A stretch of DNA of 64,000 nucleotides, taken from assembly GCA_020850315.1 (NCBI GenBank), contig JADZEY010000124.1, forward strand, positions 1 to 64,000, written 5' to 3'. The stretch is from Armatimonadota bacterium. GTDB lineage: Bacteria > Bacteroidota > Ignavibacteria > OLB7. The notes under the pieces were generated by a model. It was not told where the DNA came from. It saw only the letters and a program-made list of their open reading frames with translations, and ran no database searches. A program made the translations under genes and the position numbers. Each line of letters begins with the position of its first letter. The stretch's first letter is position 1. This document shows, one piece after another, positions 17,061 to 26,142 of this stretch.

Positions 17061-18203
17061 TTGAAGCTGCACGTTAGCCATACCGACCCCGCCACCCAAG
17101 CACGAACAGGGTGGTTCCCAACCGACCGTGGTGCCGTTCCCACGCCGATTTTTATGCCGGTGGGGACCCGTGCCGCCGTGAAAGCTCTCCGCTCAGCAGA
17201 CCTGAAAAGCCTTGATGCCAAGATCATTCTTGGCAACACCTACCACCTGTACCTTCGCCCCGGCAACCAGATTATGGAGCAGCTGGGGGGGCTTCATCAG
17301 TTTATGAACTGGGATCGCCCAATCCTTACCGACTCCGGCGGATTCCAAGTTTTCTCGCTGAAGGACCTCTGCAAAGTCCGCGAGGAAGGGGTGCAGTTCC
17401 AATCGCACATTGACGGCTCGCGCCATAACTTCACCCCCGAGAATGTTGTGGAGACGCAGCGGGCCATCGGGTCCGACATCGCGATGGTGCTGGACGAATG
17501 CCCCCCGGCACTTAGCACGATTGCCGAGCATCGCAAGTCCATGGAACGCTCGATGCGGTGGGCGCGCCGCGCAAAGGAGCATCACCAGCGCACCCCGTTT
17601 CTGTACGGCGCGCGCCAAGCTCTGTTCGGGATTGCCCAGGGGGGATTGGATCACGACCTGCGCCGCCAAAGTGCCGAATCACTGATGGAGATCGGGTTCG
17701 ATGGATACGCGATTGGTGGCCTTGCCGTGGGGGAATCCACCGAGATGATGTACGAGGTAGTGGAACGCCTTGCGCCACAACTTCCCGCCGACCAACCGCG
17801 CTACTTAATGGGCGTTGGAACCCCGCAGAACCTTTTGGAGTGCGTTGCGCGTGGGGTGGATATGTTCGACTGCGTAATGCCCACCCGCAACGCCCGCAAC
17901 GGAACGGTCTTCACGTGGCGTGGCCGATTGAACCTTCGCAACGCACTTCACCGCGCCGACAGCTCCCCGATTGATCCAGATTGTACGTGCGAGACCTGCG
18001 CCAACTACTCACGCGGCTATATCCGTCATCTGTTCAACGTTGATGAGATGACCGGCTGCACGCTGGCAACCATCCACAACGTGGCCTTCTATCTGAACCT
18101 TATGGAAACCGCACGGAAGCAGATAGAGTCCGGCACGTTTGGCGCGTGGATGCGCCAGACAATCACACAAATGGAACGTCCCGAACAACCAAAACAACCA
18201 TAA
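17061..18203 (+). CDS. tgt: tRNA-guanine transglycosylase
   Basis: A 380-residue enzyme that exchanges guanine 34 for preQ1 in tRNAs with GUN anticodons. Key regions are all present: FMPVGTRAAVKAL, the Asp-bearing DSGGFQVFSL loop, FDCVMPTRNARNG with the nucleophilic Asp, and the zinc site CTCETC with a downstream His. The length is normal for bacterial Tgt. The start used here is a TTG at 17061, because the family consensus begins within a few residues of it and no in-frame ATG fits. The gene is 22 bases ahead of yajC in the same orientation, the tgt-yajC order common in many bacteria. Confidence 0.95.
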   Translation: MKLHVSHTDPATQARTGWFPTDRGAVPTPIFMPVGTRAAVKALRSADLKSLDAKIILGNTYHLYLRPGNQIMEQLGGLHQFMNWDRPILTDSGGFQVFSLKDLCKVREEGVQFQSHIDGSRHNFTPENVVETQRAIGSDIAMVLDECPPALSTIAEHRKSMERSMRWARRAKEHHQRTPFLYGARQALFGIAQGGLDHDLRRQSAESLMEIGFDGYAIGGLAVGESTEMMYEVVERLAPQLPADQPRYLMGVGTPQNLLECVARGVDMFDCVMPTRNARNGTVFTWRGRLNLRNALHRADSSPIDPDCTCETCANYSRGYIRHLFNVDEMTGCTLATIHNVAFYLNLMETARKQIESGTFGAWMRQTITQMERPEQPKQP

Positions 18204-18225
18204 CCTTTTCAACAACATCACAACA

Positions 18226-18531
18226 ATGAACGTTTCAATCCTTGCGTTTCAAGCTGGCGGCGGATTGCTGGGGATGCTGATCCCCTTTGTCCTGATCTTC
18301 GCCATCATGTACTTCCTTGTTATCCGCCCCCAGCAGAAGCGAATGAAAGAACAGCAAGCACTGCTGGCAAGCGTGAAGCGCGGCGACGAGGTGACGATTA
18401 GCGGCGGAATGTACGGCAAGGTGGTGCAGGTGGAGGAGAAGACAGTGCTGGTAGAAATTGCCCGCAACACCCAAGTGAAGTTCGACAAAGGAGCAATCCA
18501 GAACATTGTGACGCGCGGCGACGAAGCCTAA
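18226..18531 (+). CDS. yajC: Preprotein translocase subunit YajC
   Basis: A 101-residue protein with one N-terminal membrane segment ([20 protein letters not shown]). The hallmark [10 protein letters not shown] follows, then a small cytoplasmic beta domain with [17 protein letters not shown]. YajC associates with SecDF and supports Sec-dependent export. The ATG at 18226 gives the standard size. It follows tgt closely, so the two are probably one transcript. Confidence 0.95.
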   Translation: MNVSILAFQAGGGLLGMLIPFVLIFAIMYFLVIRPQQKRMKEQQALLASVKRGDEVTISGGMYGKVVQVEEKTVLVEIARNTQVKFDKGAIQNIVTRGDEA

Positions 18532-18558
18532 ACGGCGAGAGAGCTGAAGTCCAAATGG

Positions 18559-18608
18559 AGAGAGAGAGAGTACGCTCCTCACCGCGCCCCCTCACCAACA
18601 AGGTGAGG
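18559..18608 (+). repeat. GA microsatellite and small hairpin between yajC and ribBA
   Basis: A (GA)n run of about 13 bases is followed by CCTCACC (18590-18596), a five-base loop and GGTGAGG (18602-18608). The hairpin has no T run. It looks like an extragenic repeat rather than a riboswitch; the FMN-riboswitch core is absent. Confidence 0.35.
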
Positions 18609-18644
18609 AAGATTGAGGAAGGCCGATTAACCAACGATGCTACT

Positions 18645-19865
18645 ATGAACACTATCCAAAAAGCTCTTGATGACCTTCGCGCCGGAAAGGTGATTATCGT
18701 TGTGGACGATGAGAACCGCGAGAACGAAGGGGATTTTGTGGCCGCTGCCGAGAAGTGCACGCCGGAGATGATAAACTTCATCCTGCACAATGGCCGGGGG
18801 ATGCTCTGCGCGCCAATTACCGAAGAGCGCGCGGGCGAGCTGGACTTGGAGATGATGTCGGCAGTGAACACCTCGCTTCACGGAACCCCCTTCACCGTGC
18901 TGATTGATTATCGCCACGGAACCACCACCGGTATCTCCACCGACGACCGCGCCAAAACCATCCGCGCCATTGGCGACCCCAACACAAAAGCTCACGACTT
19001 TGTGCGCCCAGGCCACATCGCGCCGCTTCGCGCGGTGGAGGAAGGGGTGCTGCGCCGCGCCGGCCACACCGAGGCAGTGGTGGATTTGGTGCGGCTTGCC
19101 GGGCTGTATCCCGCTGGCCTGCTCTGCGAAATCCTGAACGAAGATGGCACCATGGCCCGAATGCCGCAGCTGGAAGAGCTTGCCAAACGCTTCGATCTCA
19201 CCATCGTCACCATTGCCGATCTGATCCGCTACCGCCTATCGCGTGAGAAGTTGGTGCAGAAGGTTGTGGAAGTAGAACTTCCCACCGACTACGGCAGCTT
19301 CCGGCTTCATCTGTACCACAACCTGCTGGATGGGAAGGAGCACATGGCGTTGGTGAAAGGGGATATCCACACCGGCGATCCGGTGCTGGTGCGGGTCCAC
19401 AGCGAGTGCTTCACCGGCGACACGCTTGGCTCGCTTCGGTGCGATTGCCAGTGGCAGCTGCACGCAGCCATGCGCCAGGTGGAACGCGAAGGGCGCGGCG
19501 TGGTGCTCTACATGCGCCAAGAAGGGCGCGGAATCGGGCTGACCAATAAGCTGAAAGCCTACGCGTTGCAAGACCAAGGAAAGGACACCGTGGAGGCAAA
19601 CGAAGCATTAGGATTCAAGGCCGACCTGCGCGATTATGGCCTGGGCGCGCAAATCCTTGTGGACCTTGGCATACGCGATATGCGGCTGATGACCAACAAT
19701 CCCAAGAAAGTTGTTGGGCTGGAAAGCTATGGGCTGAACATCACCGAGCGCGTCCCGATTGAGGTGATGCCGAATGAGTTCAACGCACGCTACCTGCAAA
19801 CCAAGAAAGAGAAGTTGGGCCACATGATTGAGCCAAACGGAACCGCACAGGAACAGGTGATGTAG
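18645..19865 (+). CDS. ribBA: RibBA: DHBP synthase / GTP cyclohydrolase II
   Basis: A 406-residue bifunctional enzyme for two entry steps of riboflavin synthesis. Residues 1-205 are the RibB half (makes 3,4-dihydroxy-2-butanone 4-phosphate from ribulose 5-phosphate), with [21 protein letters not shown] and [17 protein letters not shown]. Residues 206-406 are the RibA half (opens GTP), with [17 protein letters not shown], which holds the zinc cysteines, and [10 protein letters not shown]. Both catalytic sets look complete. The ATG at 18645 opens the canonical [10 protein letters not shown] sequence. No other rib genes are nearby. Confidence 0.95.
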   Translation: MNTIQKALDDLRAGKVIIVVDDENRENEGDFVAAAEKCTPEMINFILHNGRGMLCAPITEERAGELDLEMMSAVNTSLHGTPFTVLIDYRHGTTTGISTDDRAKTIRAIGDPNTKAHDFVRPGHIAPLRAVEEGVLRRAGHTEAVVDLVRLAGLYPAGLLCEILNEDGTMARMPQLEELAKRFDLTIVTIADLIRYRLSREKLVQKVVEVELPTDYGSFRLHLYHNLLDGKEHMALVKGDIHTGDPVLVRVHSECFTGDTLGSLRCDCQWQLHAAMRQVEREGRGVVLYMRQEGRGIGLTNKLKAYALQDQGKDTVEANEALGFKADLRDYGLGAQILVDLGIRDMRLMTNNPKKVVGLESYGLNITERVPIEVMPNEFNARYLQTKKEKLGHMIEPNGTAQEQVM

Positions 19866-19894
19866 GAAGGTTTTCTGATAAGCCTGAGTTCTTG

Positions 19895-19943
19895 CAAAAT
19901 GGTTTGCGGAAGTCCCGTTTGGTGGCATCCGCAAACCATTTTG
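19895..19943 (+). terminator. Hairpin terminator candidate after ribBA
   Basis: A perfect 16-base stem, CAAAATGGTTTGCGGA (19895-19910) with its complement at 19928-19943, around a 17-base loop. The 3' arm ends ATTTTG. It starts 30 bases after the ribBA stop and ends 48 bases before lepB. Confidence 0.6.
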
Positions 19944-19991
19944 CCATTCATTCCCTGCGGATATTTTTGCATCGCTCACACACTTCCCGCA

Positions 19992-20867
19992 ATGCCCAGC
20001 AAGCCAACCGAACCCACAGCACCAGCAACGCCGACGGCTCAAAATCCCGAGCGGCGGTTGCTGCGGTTTGGGCTGCGGGCCATGTTCACGTTCTTCGCGC
20101 TGTTTCTGCTGCTGCGGCTGTTCGTGGCCGAGCCGTTTACCATCCCCACTGGCTCCATGAAGTCCACCATTCTTGAGGGGGATGCGGTGGTGGTCAACAA
20201 GCTCCCGTATGCCATTCGGTCGCCGCAAACCATCCCGTTCACCAACATCTCCATCCCACATTTCCAGCTTGGTGGGTTCGGCGAACTTGAGCGTGGGGAT
20301 GTTGTGGTGTTTGATCCCCCAGGGGCCATGGCAGCCGCAGGGGAACGCTACGTCAAACGGTGCGTTGCTGTCGCTGGCGATACAGTCCAATTGCGGGGCG
20401 GGCGTGTTTGGGTGAACGGGAGCGAAGTTCCACCCAACCCCAACGACCCACTGCAAAACCCAGCAGCAGCCGACACCCTATCAGCGCGCCGCGCTCCGGT
20501 TGATAGCGCGCGGGCCAACCGATACTTCGGATCGCAGCAACAAGCGATGATCCTCCCCTACGAAGGCTACGAGATCACCCTTGACTCGGCCAACATCGCA
20601 CAGTGGAAATCGCTGATCCAGTCCGAAGGGGTCAGCGTGGAGTTCCGCAACAGCATCGTGTTTCTGGGGGGGCTTCCCGCCACCCGCTACACCTTCCGGC
20701 GCAACTACTTCATGGCGTTGGGGGATAACTCCGTCAACAGCTTCGACAGCCGATTCTTCGGCCCGATTCCCTACGATCATCTTGTTGGCCAAGCCTGGTT
20801 CATCTACTGGTCAGGGAACGAAAACGGAGAGATACGATGGAGCAGAATTGGTAGCTGTGTGGAGTAA
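19992..20867 (+). CDS. lepB: Signal peptidase I
   Basis: A 291-residue membrane protease that removes signal peptides from exported proteins. Residues 26-46 form the N-terminal membrane anchor. The catalytic Ser55 lies in IPTGSMKSTILEGD and the general-base Lys122 in ERYVKRCVAVAGD. The closing box is ALGDNSVNSFDSRFFGPI. The ATG at 19992 is preferred. The longer reading frame begins inside the ribBA terminator hairpin. Two roughly 30-residue insertions between box C and box E are usual for Bacteroidota-type enzymes. The many secreted proteins in this window would be its substrates. Confidence 0.95.
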   Translation: MPSKPTEPTAPATPTAQNPERRLLRFGLRAMFTFFALFLLLRLFVAEPFTIPTGSMKSTILEGDAVVVNKLPYAIRSPQTIPFTNISIPHFQLGGFGELERGDVVVFDPPGAMAAAGERYVKRCVAVAGDTVQLRGGRVWVNGSEVPPNPNDPLQNPAAADTLSARRAPVDSARANRYFGSQQQAMILPYEGYEITLDSANIAQWKSLIQSEGVSVEFRNSIVFLGGLPATRYTFRRNYFMALGDNSVNSFDSRFFGPIPYDHLVGQAWFIYWSGNENGEIRWSRIGSCVE

Positions 20868-20942
20868 GTATCCCTGCATTGCCATTCCAGTTATTAGTTT
20901 ATCTTCCTGCTACCAAACAGACTTTCAATCATAGCTCTTTCT

Positions 20943-22292
20943 ATGGCTCATCGCATCCATCTTCATCACAAACCTACACCAACTCCCATTGATCGTGTCG
21001 TCCGTCCCGTTACTCAGTTTATGCACGCCGATGGGGCTACCGGTATCCTACTTATTATCTGCACTGCCATTGCTATGGCTTGGGCAAACTCTCCATGGTC
21101 AGCAAGCTATATCCAATTGTGGGAAACCCATGTTCGGATTGGCGTGGGCGAATTGATGTTAGATAAATCTCTGCATCACTGGATCAACGATGGGTTAATG
21201 GCAGTGTTTTTCTTTTTAGTTGGTTTGGAGATTAAGCGTGAGGTGTTAGTGGGCGAGCTTGCCACCATGCAGAAAGCCGCGTTGCCAATAGCCGCAGCCT
21301 TGGGGGGAATGTTGATACCAGCGGCTATCTACGTGGCATTCAATAGCAGCGGAGAAGGGAAAGCAGGATGGGGAATTCCCATGGCCACCGACATCGCGTT
21401 TGCACTGGGCGTACTATCATTATTAGGGAAACGCATTCCACCAGCACTAACGGTATTTCTTGCCGCGCTTGCAATTGCCGACGACATGGGAGCGGTAATG
21501 GTGATTGCTATCTTCTACACAGCTGAAATCTCCTTACTATCCTTAGCGATTGGTCTTGCCGCATTGATTGCTGCGGGGTTACTAAACCGAGCTGGGGTTC
21601 GGCATCCTGGGATTTATGCGGTGGTTGGTGTGATTTGCTGGATAGCAGTGCTGAAATCTGGAATTCATGCAACGGTAGCCGGGGTACTGATGGCAATGGC
21701 AATCCCCGCGCGTACCCGTATCAGTACACATGGATTTGTCAATAACGGGCGAGCACTGTTGGATGAGTATGAAAAATCGGCTCAAGCCAGTGACTCAGCC
21801 ATTCCATCATTGCAACAAAACAGTGTCGCTCGTACGCTAGAAATCAATTGCGAGCAAGTACAGACCCCGCTGCAACGGCTTGAGCGCGGGCTTCATGGAT
21901 GGGTAGGCTTTTTCATCATGCCGATCTTCGCGCTGGCTAATGCTGGTATCATCTTCGATGGCAATTTTGCCGAAGCACTTACTCATCCAGTTACCTTTGG
22001 GGTCGCATTCGGCTTAATTATCGGCAAGCCGATCGGCATCACATTATTGAGTTGGTTTGCAATTCGGTTCGGTTGGGGGGCAATGCCAGACGGAGTAACA
22101 TGGCAGCATGTTTACGGTGCGGCTTGGTTAGGGGGAATTGGGTTCACGATGTCCTTGTTTGTAGGAGGTTTGGCTTTTGGCGAAAGTCCACTGATGACAA
22201 TGGCAAAAGTTGGTATTCTTGCAGCATCTATCATTTGTGGGATTGTTGGATGGTTGCTGTTGCGGCGAATTCCAATCTCTTCTGCAGAATAA
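20943..22292 (+). CDS. nhaA: Na+/H+ antiporter NhaA
   Basis: A 449-residue inner-membrane antiporter exchanging sodium for protons. It shows the NhaA signatures GLEIKREVLVGEL, the single Asp of MATDIAFALG, and the essential Asp pair of LAIADDMGAV (E. coli Asp163/Asp164). About twelve membrane spans are visible. The central loop between the halves (about residues 270-310) is longer than in E. coli. Codon use is somewhat richer in A/T than in the preceding genes, and the AT-rich DUF389 gene follows after 79 bases. The pair may have arrived together. Confidence 0.93.
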   Translation: MAHRIHLHHKPTPTPIDRVVRPVTQFMHADGATGILLIICTAIAMAWANSPWSASYIQLWETHVRIGVGELMLDKSLHHWINDGLMAVFFFLVGLEIKREVLVGELATMQKAALPIAAALGGMLIPAAIYVAFNSSGEGKAGWGIPMATDIAFALGVLSLLGKRIPPALTVFLAALAIADDMGAVMVIAIFYTAEISLLSLAIGLAALIAAGLLNRAGVRHPGIYAVVGVICWIAVLKSGIHATVAGVLMAMAIPARTRISTHGFVNNGRALLDEYEKSAQASDSAIPSLQQNSVARTLEINCEQVQTPLQRLERGLHGWVGFFIMPIFALANAGIIFDGNFAEALTHPVTFGVAFGLIIGKPIGITLLSWFAIRFGWGAMPDGVTWQHVYGAAWLGGIGFTMSLFVGGLAFGESPLMTMAKVGILAASIICGIVGWLLLRRIPISSAE

Positions 22293-22371
22293 ATTGCCGG
22301 ACAATACAGTAGGTAAGCCCACATCTACGAAACGATAAGACAACTACAATACCCAGCAGAACCTGACTCTA

Positions 22372-23751
22372 ATGATGACGAATCGTTCAACATTATATCA
22401 CTTAGTGCAATTGCGCCGAATCATTGACCTCCGTAGAGACTCTGACTCACAAAAAACAGTAGAAAGGATCCGTGGTAATATTCAGTTAGAGGGCTTCACC
22501 CTGTGGATACTTATATGTGCTGTAATGCTTGCCTCAATTGGTCTAGATACAGGATCAACTGCCGTTATTATTGGAGCAATGCTTATTTCACCACTTATGG
22601 ATCCAATACTTGGCATTGGGTTATCATTAGCAACCCATGATCGCCAAATGCTGCTGAGTGCCTTGCGTAATTTTGGATTATCCATAGCTATTAGCCTATC
22701 TACTGCAACGGTTTATTTTTTGGCAACTCCCCTTGGACTTCCAACCACCGAATTACTATCAAGAACAACACCAACACTACTTGATGTCGGTATTGCATTT
22801 TTTGGTGGGGTTGCGGGTATTGTTGCTGGATCACGTAAGAAATCAACAAATGCTATCCCTGGTGTTGCTATTGCAACGGCATTAATGCCACCGTTATGTA
22901 CGGCTGGTTTTGGAATTGCAGTAGGACGTTGGGATTATTTTTTGGGAGCATTTTATTTATTTTTTATTAATGCGGTTTTTATTAGTCTATCCACGTTTCT
23001 TGTTGTACGTATACTTCGTATTCCTGATGCGCAGTATGTTGACAATATCCGTCGTAAGAAGGTTCGTCGATGGATGTTATTGTTTATTATTGCCACATTA
23101 ATTCCAAGCATTATTATCTTCTACAATGTTGTTCAAGATGTCCGACTTCGCCAAGCAGCATCCCGATTTGTAGAACGATTCATTGATAATACACAACATC
23201 AAGCGTTGCGTTGGGAACTTAAACAGGAATCTGGAGATACTCTATCAATACTAAAAATTTATCTTGTCGGTAAGCAAATTCCATCTATAGAAATTGATTC
23301 TCTACAGCAATTACTTCCTATTAATGGCTTACCTGACGTACACCTGTACATTGTACAAGCACAACTGCCGCCAGTTGAACGAGATAAGATTGATCCCGAA
23401 GAATTGATTATGCTACTGCAAAATGCTGAAAATAAAAACAAATTAGAACAATCAGGACTAGTCCTTGATGCTACGCAGCATTCGCAACCGACAATGAGCG
23501 ACTCTATTCCAATTCATAGTCTATATAATGAGATACGTACATTTGTACCTCAATTAGACAGCATGGAATATGTTCCTATGTTATATCAGGGTAGCGGGAA
23601 AGATTCAACACCAACATTTATTCTAGGATTTAATCAAAGTCATCGTAAATCAGAACGAAATAAATCAATTGAACAAATTGAACATTTTTTGCGCTCACGA
23701 CTTACGTTGGATTCTGTACGGTTAATTATCCATCTATCACCCAACCAGTAA
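22372..23751 (+). CDS. DUF389 family membrane protein
   Basis: A 459-residue protein with a DUF389 membrane domain at about residues 40-245. Hallmarks are GSTAVIIGAMLISPLMDPIL, GIAFFGGVAGIVAGSRKK and PGVAIATALMPPLCTAGFG. Six or more hydrophobic spans are followed by a soluble C-terminal part of about 200 residues. The family is found in many bacteria and archaea and its function is not established. The reading frame is strongly AT-rich compared with both flanking GC-rich genes, which points to horizontal transfer. The start is one of two adjacent ATG codons (22372 or 22375). Confidence 0.85.
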   Translation: MMTNRSTLYHLVQLRRIIDLRRDSDSQKTVERIRGNIQLEGFTLWILICAVMLASIGLDTGSTAVIIGAMLISPLMDPILGIGLSLATHDRQMLLSALRNFGLSIAISLSTATVYFLATPLGLPTTELLSRTTPTLLDVGIAFFGGVAGIVAGSRKKSTNAIPGVAIATALMPPLCTAGFGIAVGRWDYFLGAFYLFFINAVFISLSTFLVVRILRIPDAQYVDNIRRKKVRRWMLLFIIATLIPSIIIFYNVVQDVRLRQAASRFVERFIDNTQHQALRWELKQESGDTLSILKIYLVGKQIPSIEIDSLQQLLPINGLPDVHLYIVQAQLPPVERDKIDPEELIMLLQNAENKNKLEQSGLVLDATQHSQPTMSDSIPIHSLYNEIRTFVPQLDSMEYVPMLYQGSGKDSTPTFILGFNQSHRKSERNKSIEQIEHFLRSRLTLDSVRLIIHLSPNQ

Positions 23752-23801
23752 CTGCTGCTATTTTCAGCAATCAGGAGGCTGGACATTTATTCGGAACACT
23801 T

Positions 23802-24422
23802 GTGATAACCGAACATCACATCACCGTCCCCCGCACTGCCCGCTACGCCATGCTTGGCCAGCCGGGGCCGCATATCCAGCGGCTGTGGTACGTGCTGCAT
23901 GGATATGGCCAGTTGGCCGAACGATTCATTCGCGAGTTTGAGCGGTTGGATGATGGAGCAACGCTGGTGGTGGCCCCGGAAGCGTTATCCAGAAGCTACC
24001 TTCGCGGCGGAAGCGGAACCATCGGCGCGTCGTGGATGACCCGCGAGGATCGCCTGAACGAAATCAGCGATTACCTCCGCTACCTCACTCTGCTCCATGC
24101 TCAACTGTTGCCGCAACTTCCCGGCCAGCCAGCTATCACTCTGCTTGGTTTTTCGCAAGGGGGGGCAACGGCTGGGCGGTGGTTGGCAAGCGGCACAATC
24201 CCGGCGCAACATCTGATCCTGTGTGGTGCATTGCTTCCGCCGGAGATCACCCCCGAACAGCTTGGCCAAACAGCCATCACCGTTGTGATTGGGAAGGAGG
24301 ATCCATTTGTGGATCGCCAGGATCTGGAGCAGCAGCGCAACCGATTGCAGTCAGCCGGGAAACCGCTGCGGCTGGTGGAGTTTGACGGCGGGCATCGGGT
24401 GTCGCTGGAAGGGGTGTGCTGA
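23802..24422 (+). CDS. Alpha/beta-hydrolase, phospholipase/carboxylesterase type
   Basis: A 206-residue hydrolase of the small carboxylesterase/acyl-protein-thioesterase group. The nucleophile elbow GFSQGG, the acid in GKEDPFVD, and the His in FDGGHRVS form a complete triad. The early WYVLHGYG gives the oxyanion-hole strand. It starts at GTG 23802. An AGGAGG-like stretch at 23773-23778 is too far away to be a normal ribosome-binding site, so a slightly different start is possible. It converges with mazG, with only six bases between the stops. The substrate is not predictable. Confidence 0.8.
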   Translation: MITEHHITVPRTARYAMLGQPGPHIQRLWYVLHGYGQLAERFIREFERLDDGATLVVAPEALSRSYLRGGSGTIGASWMTREDRLNEISDYLRYLTLLHAQLLPQLPGQPAITLLGFSQGGATAGRWLASGTIPAQHLILCGALLPPEITPEQLGQTAITVVIGKEDPFVDRQDLEQQRNRLQSAGKPLRLVEFDGGHRVSLEGVC

Positions 24423-24428
24423 TCGCGG

Positions 24429-25205
24429 TTATTGCTCGCTGCTCATTTTTGCCTCGTTCCAGTATCCATCCATCTCGGCAAGGTCAACATCGTTGAAGGT
24501 TTTCCCCTGCTCCAGCAGGCGGGCCTCGATGTGCTGGAATCGGCGGATAAATTTGTTGGTAGTGCGGTGCAACGCTTCCTCCGGCGCAACGCCGATAAAC
24601 CGCCCGTAGTTCACCAACGCAAACAGAAGGTCGCCAAACTCCTCCTCAATCCTCTCCTGGGTTCCTCCATTGGCTGTTTCGGTGTGCAGTTCCTCCATCT
24701 CCTCTTTCACTTTCCCCCACACATCTTCCGGCTCCTCCCAGTCAAACCCAACCTTCGACGCTTTTTCCTGAACACGGTCGGCGCGTTGCAGTGCTGGCAG
24801 TGCTTTGGGCATATTCTCAAACAGCGAACGCCTCCCTTCTTTCATCTTTAGCTGCTCCCAGTTCTCACGCACCTGCTCGGCATCGCGGACCTCGACATCA
24901 CCAAAAACGTGAGGGTGGCGGTGAACTAACTTGCGGGAAATCGTCTGGACTACTTGATCGAAATTGAACGCCCCGCGCTCCTCGGCAATCACCGAATGCA
25001 TCACCGCGTGCAGCAGGATGTCCCCCAATTCCTTCTTCAATTCTTCATCGTTTCCATCCTCCACCGATTCCTTCACCTCGTAGGCTTCCTCAACCAGCAG
25101 CGGGGCAATGGAGGCGTGCGTTTGCTCACGATCCCAGGGGCAATCCAGGCGAAGCCGGCGGACGATGGAAAGAAAATCGGCAAAGGTCTCGGTTGGCGGA
25201 ATCAT
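24429..25205 (-). CDS. mazG: Nucleoside triphosphate pyrophosphohydrolase MazG
   Basis: A 258-residue enzyme that hydrolyses NTPs to NMP and pyrophosphate. It has the two MazG repeats of the long form. The first carries the metal-binding EEAYEV and KKELGDILLHAV motifs after CPWDREQTH. The second has KEEMEEL and EEEFGDLLFALVN. The ATG at 25205 places the conserved CPWD region where it lies in the E. coli protein. A GTG at 25310 would add 35 residues and overlap the upstream gene by 19 bases. It probably shares a message with the DUF4159 gene upstream. Confidence 0.93.
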   Translation of the reverse strand: MIPPTETFADFLSIVRRLRLDCPWDREQTHASIAPLLVEEAYEVKESVEDGNDEELKKELGDILLHAVMHSVIAEERGAFNFDQVVQTISRKLVHRHPHVFGDVEVRDAEQVRENWEQLKMKEGRRSLFENMPKALPALQRADRVQEKASKVGFDWEEPEDVWGKVKEEMEELHTETANGGTQERIEEEFGDLLFALVNYGRFIGVAPEEALHRTTNKFIRRFQHIEARLLEQGKTFNDVDLAEMDGYWNEAKMSSEQ

Positions 25206-25291
25206 TGGCTGGTTATTGATGATTGCGTTGGTGCTGTTGTGGAAGCTGGCCAAACGCTGGCGTAGGTTGCTGTTTGGTGCTGTTGCTGCGG

Positions 25292-26050
25292 TTAATTCGT
25301 CAGGGCCCACACCACAATGTTGGTCCCAATCTGAAGCGCAGCTTCCCGTTTTTCCGGCGGATCATCGTGCGCTGCGGGGTCGGCCCAACCATCGGATGGG
25401 TTGGTTTGGTAGGTGTAGAAAACGCACAATCGGCGATCCTGTGCAAACAGCCCAAAGCCTTGCGGTGGCCGCCCGTCGTGCTCGTGAATTTTGGGAAGCC
25501 CGTTCGGAAATTTGTAGAAACTGTTGTAGATGCCGTGGCTGAACGGAAGCTCCTGAAATTCTTGATCGGGGAAGACCTTCCGCACCTCGCGACGCACCGC
25601 CGTGTCAAGGCCGTAGTCGTCGTCAATGTACAGGAATCCGCCGTTGTCCAGATATGCCCGCAGCCGCTTGGCCTCGCCATCGGTGAAGTTGATGTTGCCG
25701 TGGCCGGTAAGAAACAGCACAGGGTAGTTGAAAATTTTATCGCTGGAAAGCTCCACGTATTCAAACGTGGAGCGGACTTTTATCCCTGTGTGTTGGTTCA
25801 CAAAATCCAGCAGGTTCACCTCGGCTGACTGGTCGTTGTACCAATCTCCACCGCCGGAATACTTCACCCGCGCCAGCACAAACGCGCTGCCGCTGGGTGC
25901 GTCGTCGGCTCCATCCTTCCCTGGCTTCTCCCCCTTTCTCTCAAAGCCTGTCCGTGGCAACAACTGCGCGGTTGCCGCTGCGGAAGCAACCAGAAAAAGG
26001 AGCAGAAGCAGCGATGCGATTCCGGCGAATGTAGATGACGTTCTTTTCAT
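25292..26050 (-). CDS. DUF4159 domain protein, exported
   Basis: A 252-residue protein starting at the ATG at 26050, where a signal peptide begins (MKRTSSTFAGIASLLLLLFL). The mature part matches DUF4159: VKYSGGGDWYNDQ, YPVLFLTGHGNINFTDGE and LRAYLDNGGFLYIDDDYG. This is a class I glutamine-amidotransferase-like fold without an obvious catalytic Cys. The domain is common in Bacteroidota, Planctomycetes and Acidobacteria, and its function is unknown. It precedes mazG on the same strand and is divergent from adenine deaminase. Confidence 0.85.
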   Translation of the reverse strand: MKRTSSTFAGIASLLLLLFLVASAAATAQLLPRTGFERKGEKPGKDGADDAPSGSAFVLARVKYSGGGDWYNDQSAEVNLLDFVNQHTGIKVRSTFEYVELSSDKIFNYPVLFLTGHGNINFTDGEAKRLRAYLDNGGFLYIDDDYGLDTAVRREVRKVFPDQEFQELPFSHGIYNSFYKFPNGLPKIHEHDGRPPQGFGLFAQDRRLCVFYTYQTNPSDGWADPAAHDDPPEKREAALQIGTNIVVWALTN

Positions 26051-26142
26051 AACCACTGCGATTCTAACCATAGCGAAGCACACCAAGCAAGTGTATTTTT
26101 ACGGCCAACCTTCTGCAACCACTCTTTTTCATCATACACATC

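Noticed and set aside
15497..17239. 580-codon open frame on the minus strand
   Set aside because: It lies opposite the secreted protein at 15650-16915 and the start of tgt, both strongly supported. Its peptide is low-complexity Val/Gly/His-rich and typical of antisense frames in GC-rich DNA.
18532..18644. Possible FMN riboswitch before ribBA
   Set aside because: The gap is only 113 bases and lacks the conserved AGGGTGAAATTCCC-type core. Only a small hairpin and a GA run are present.
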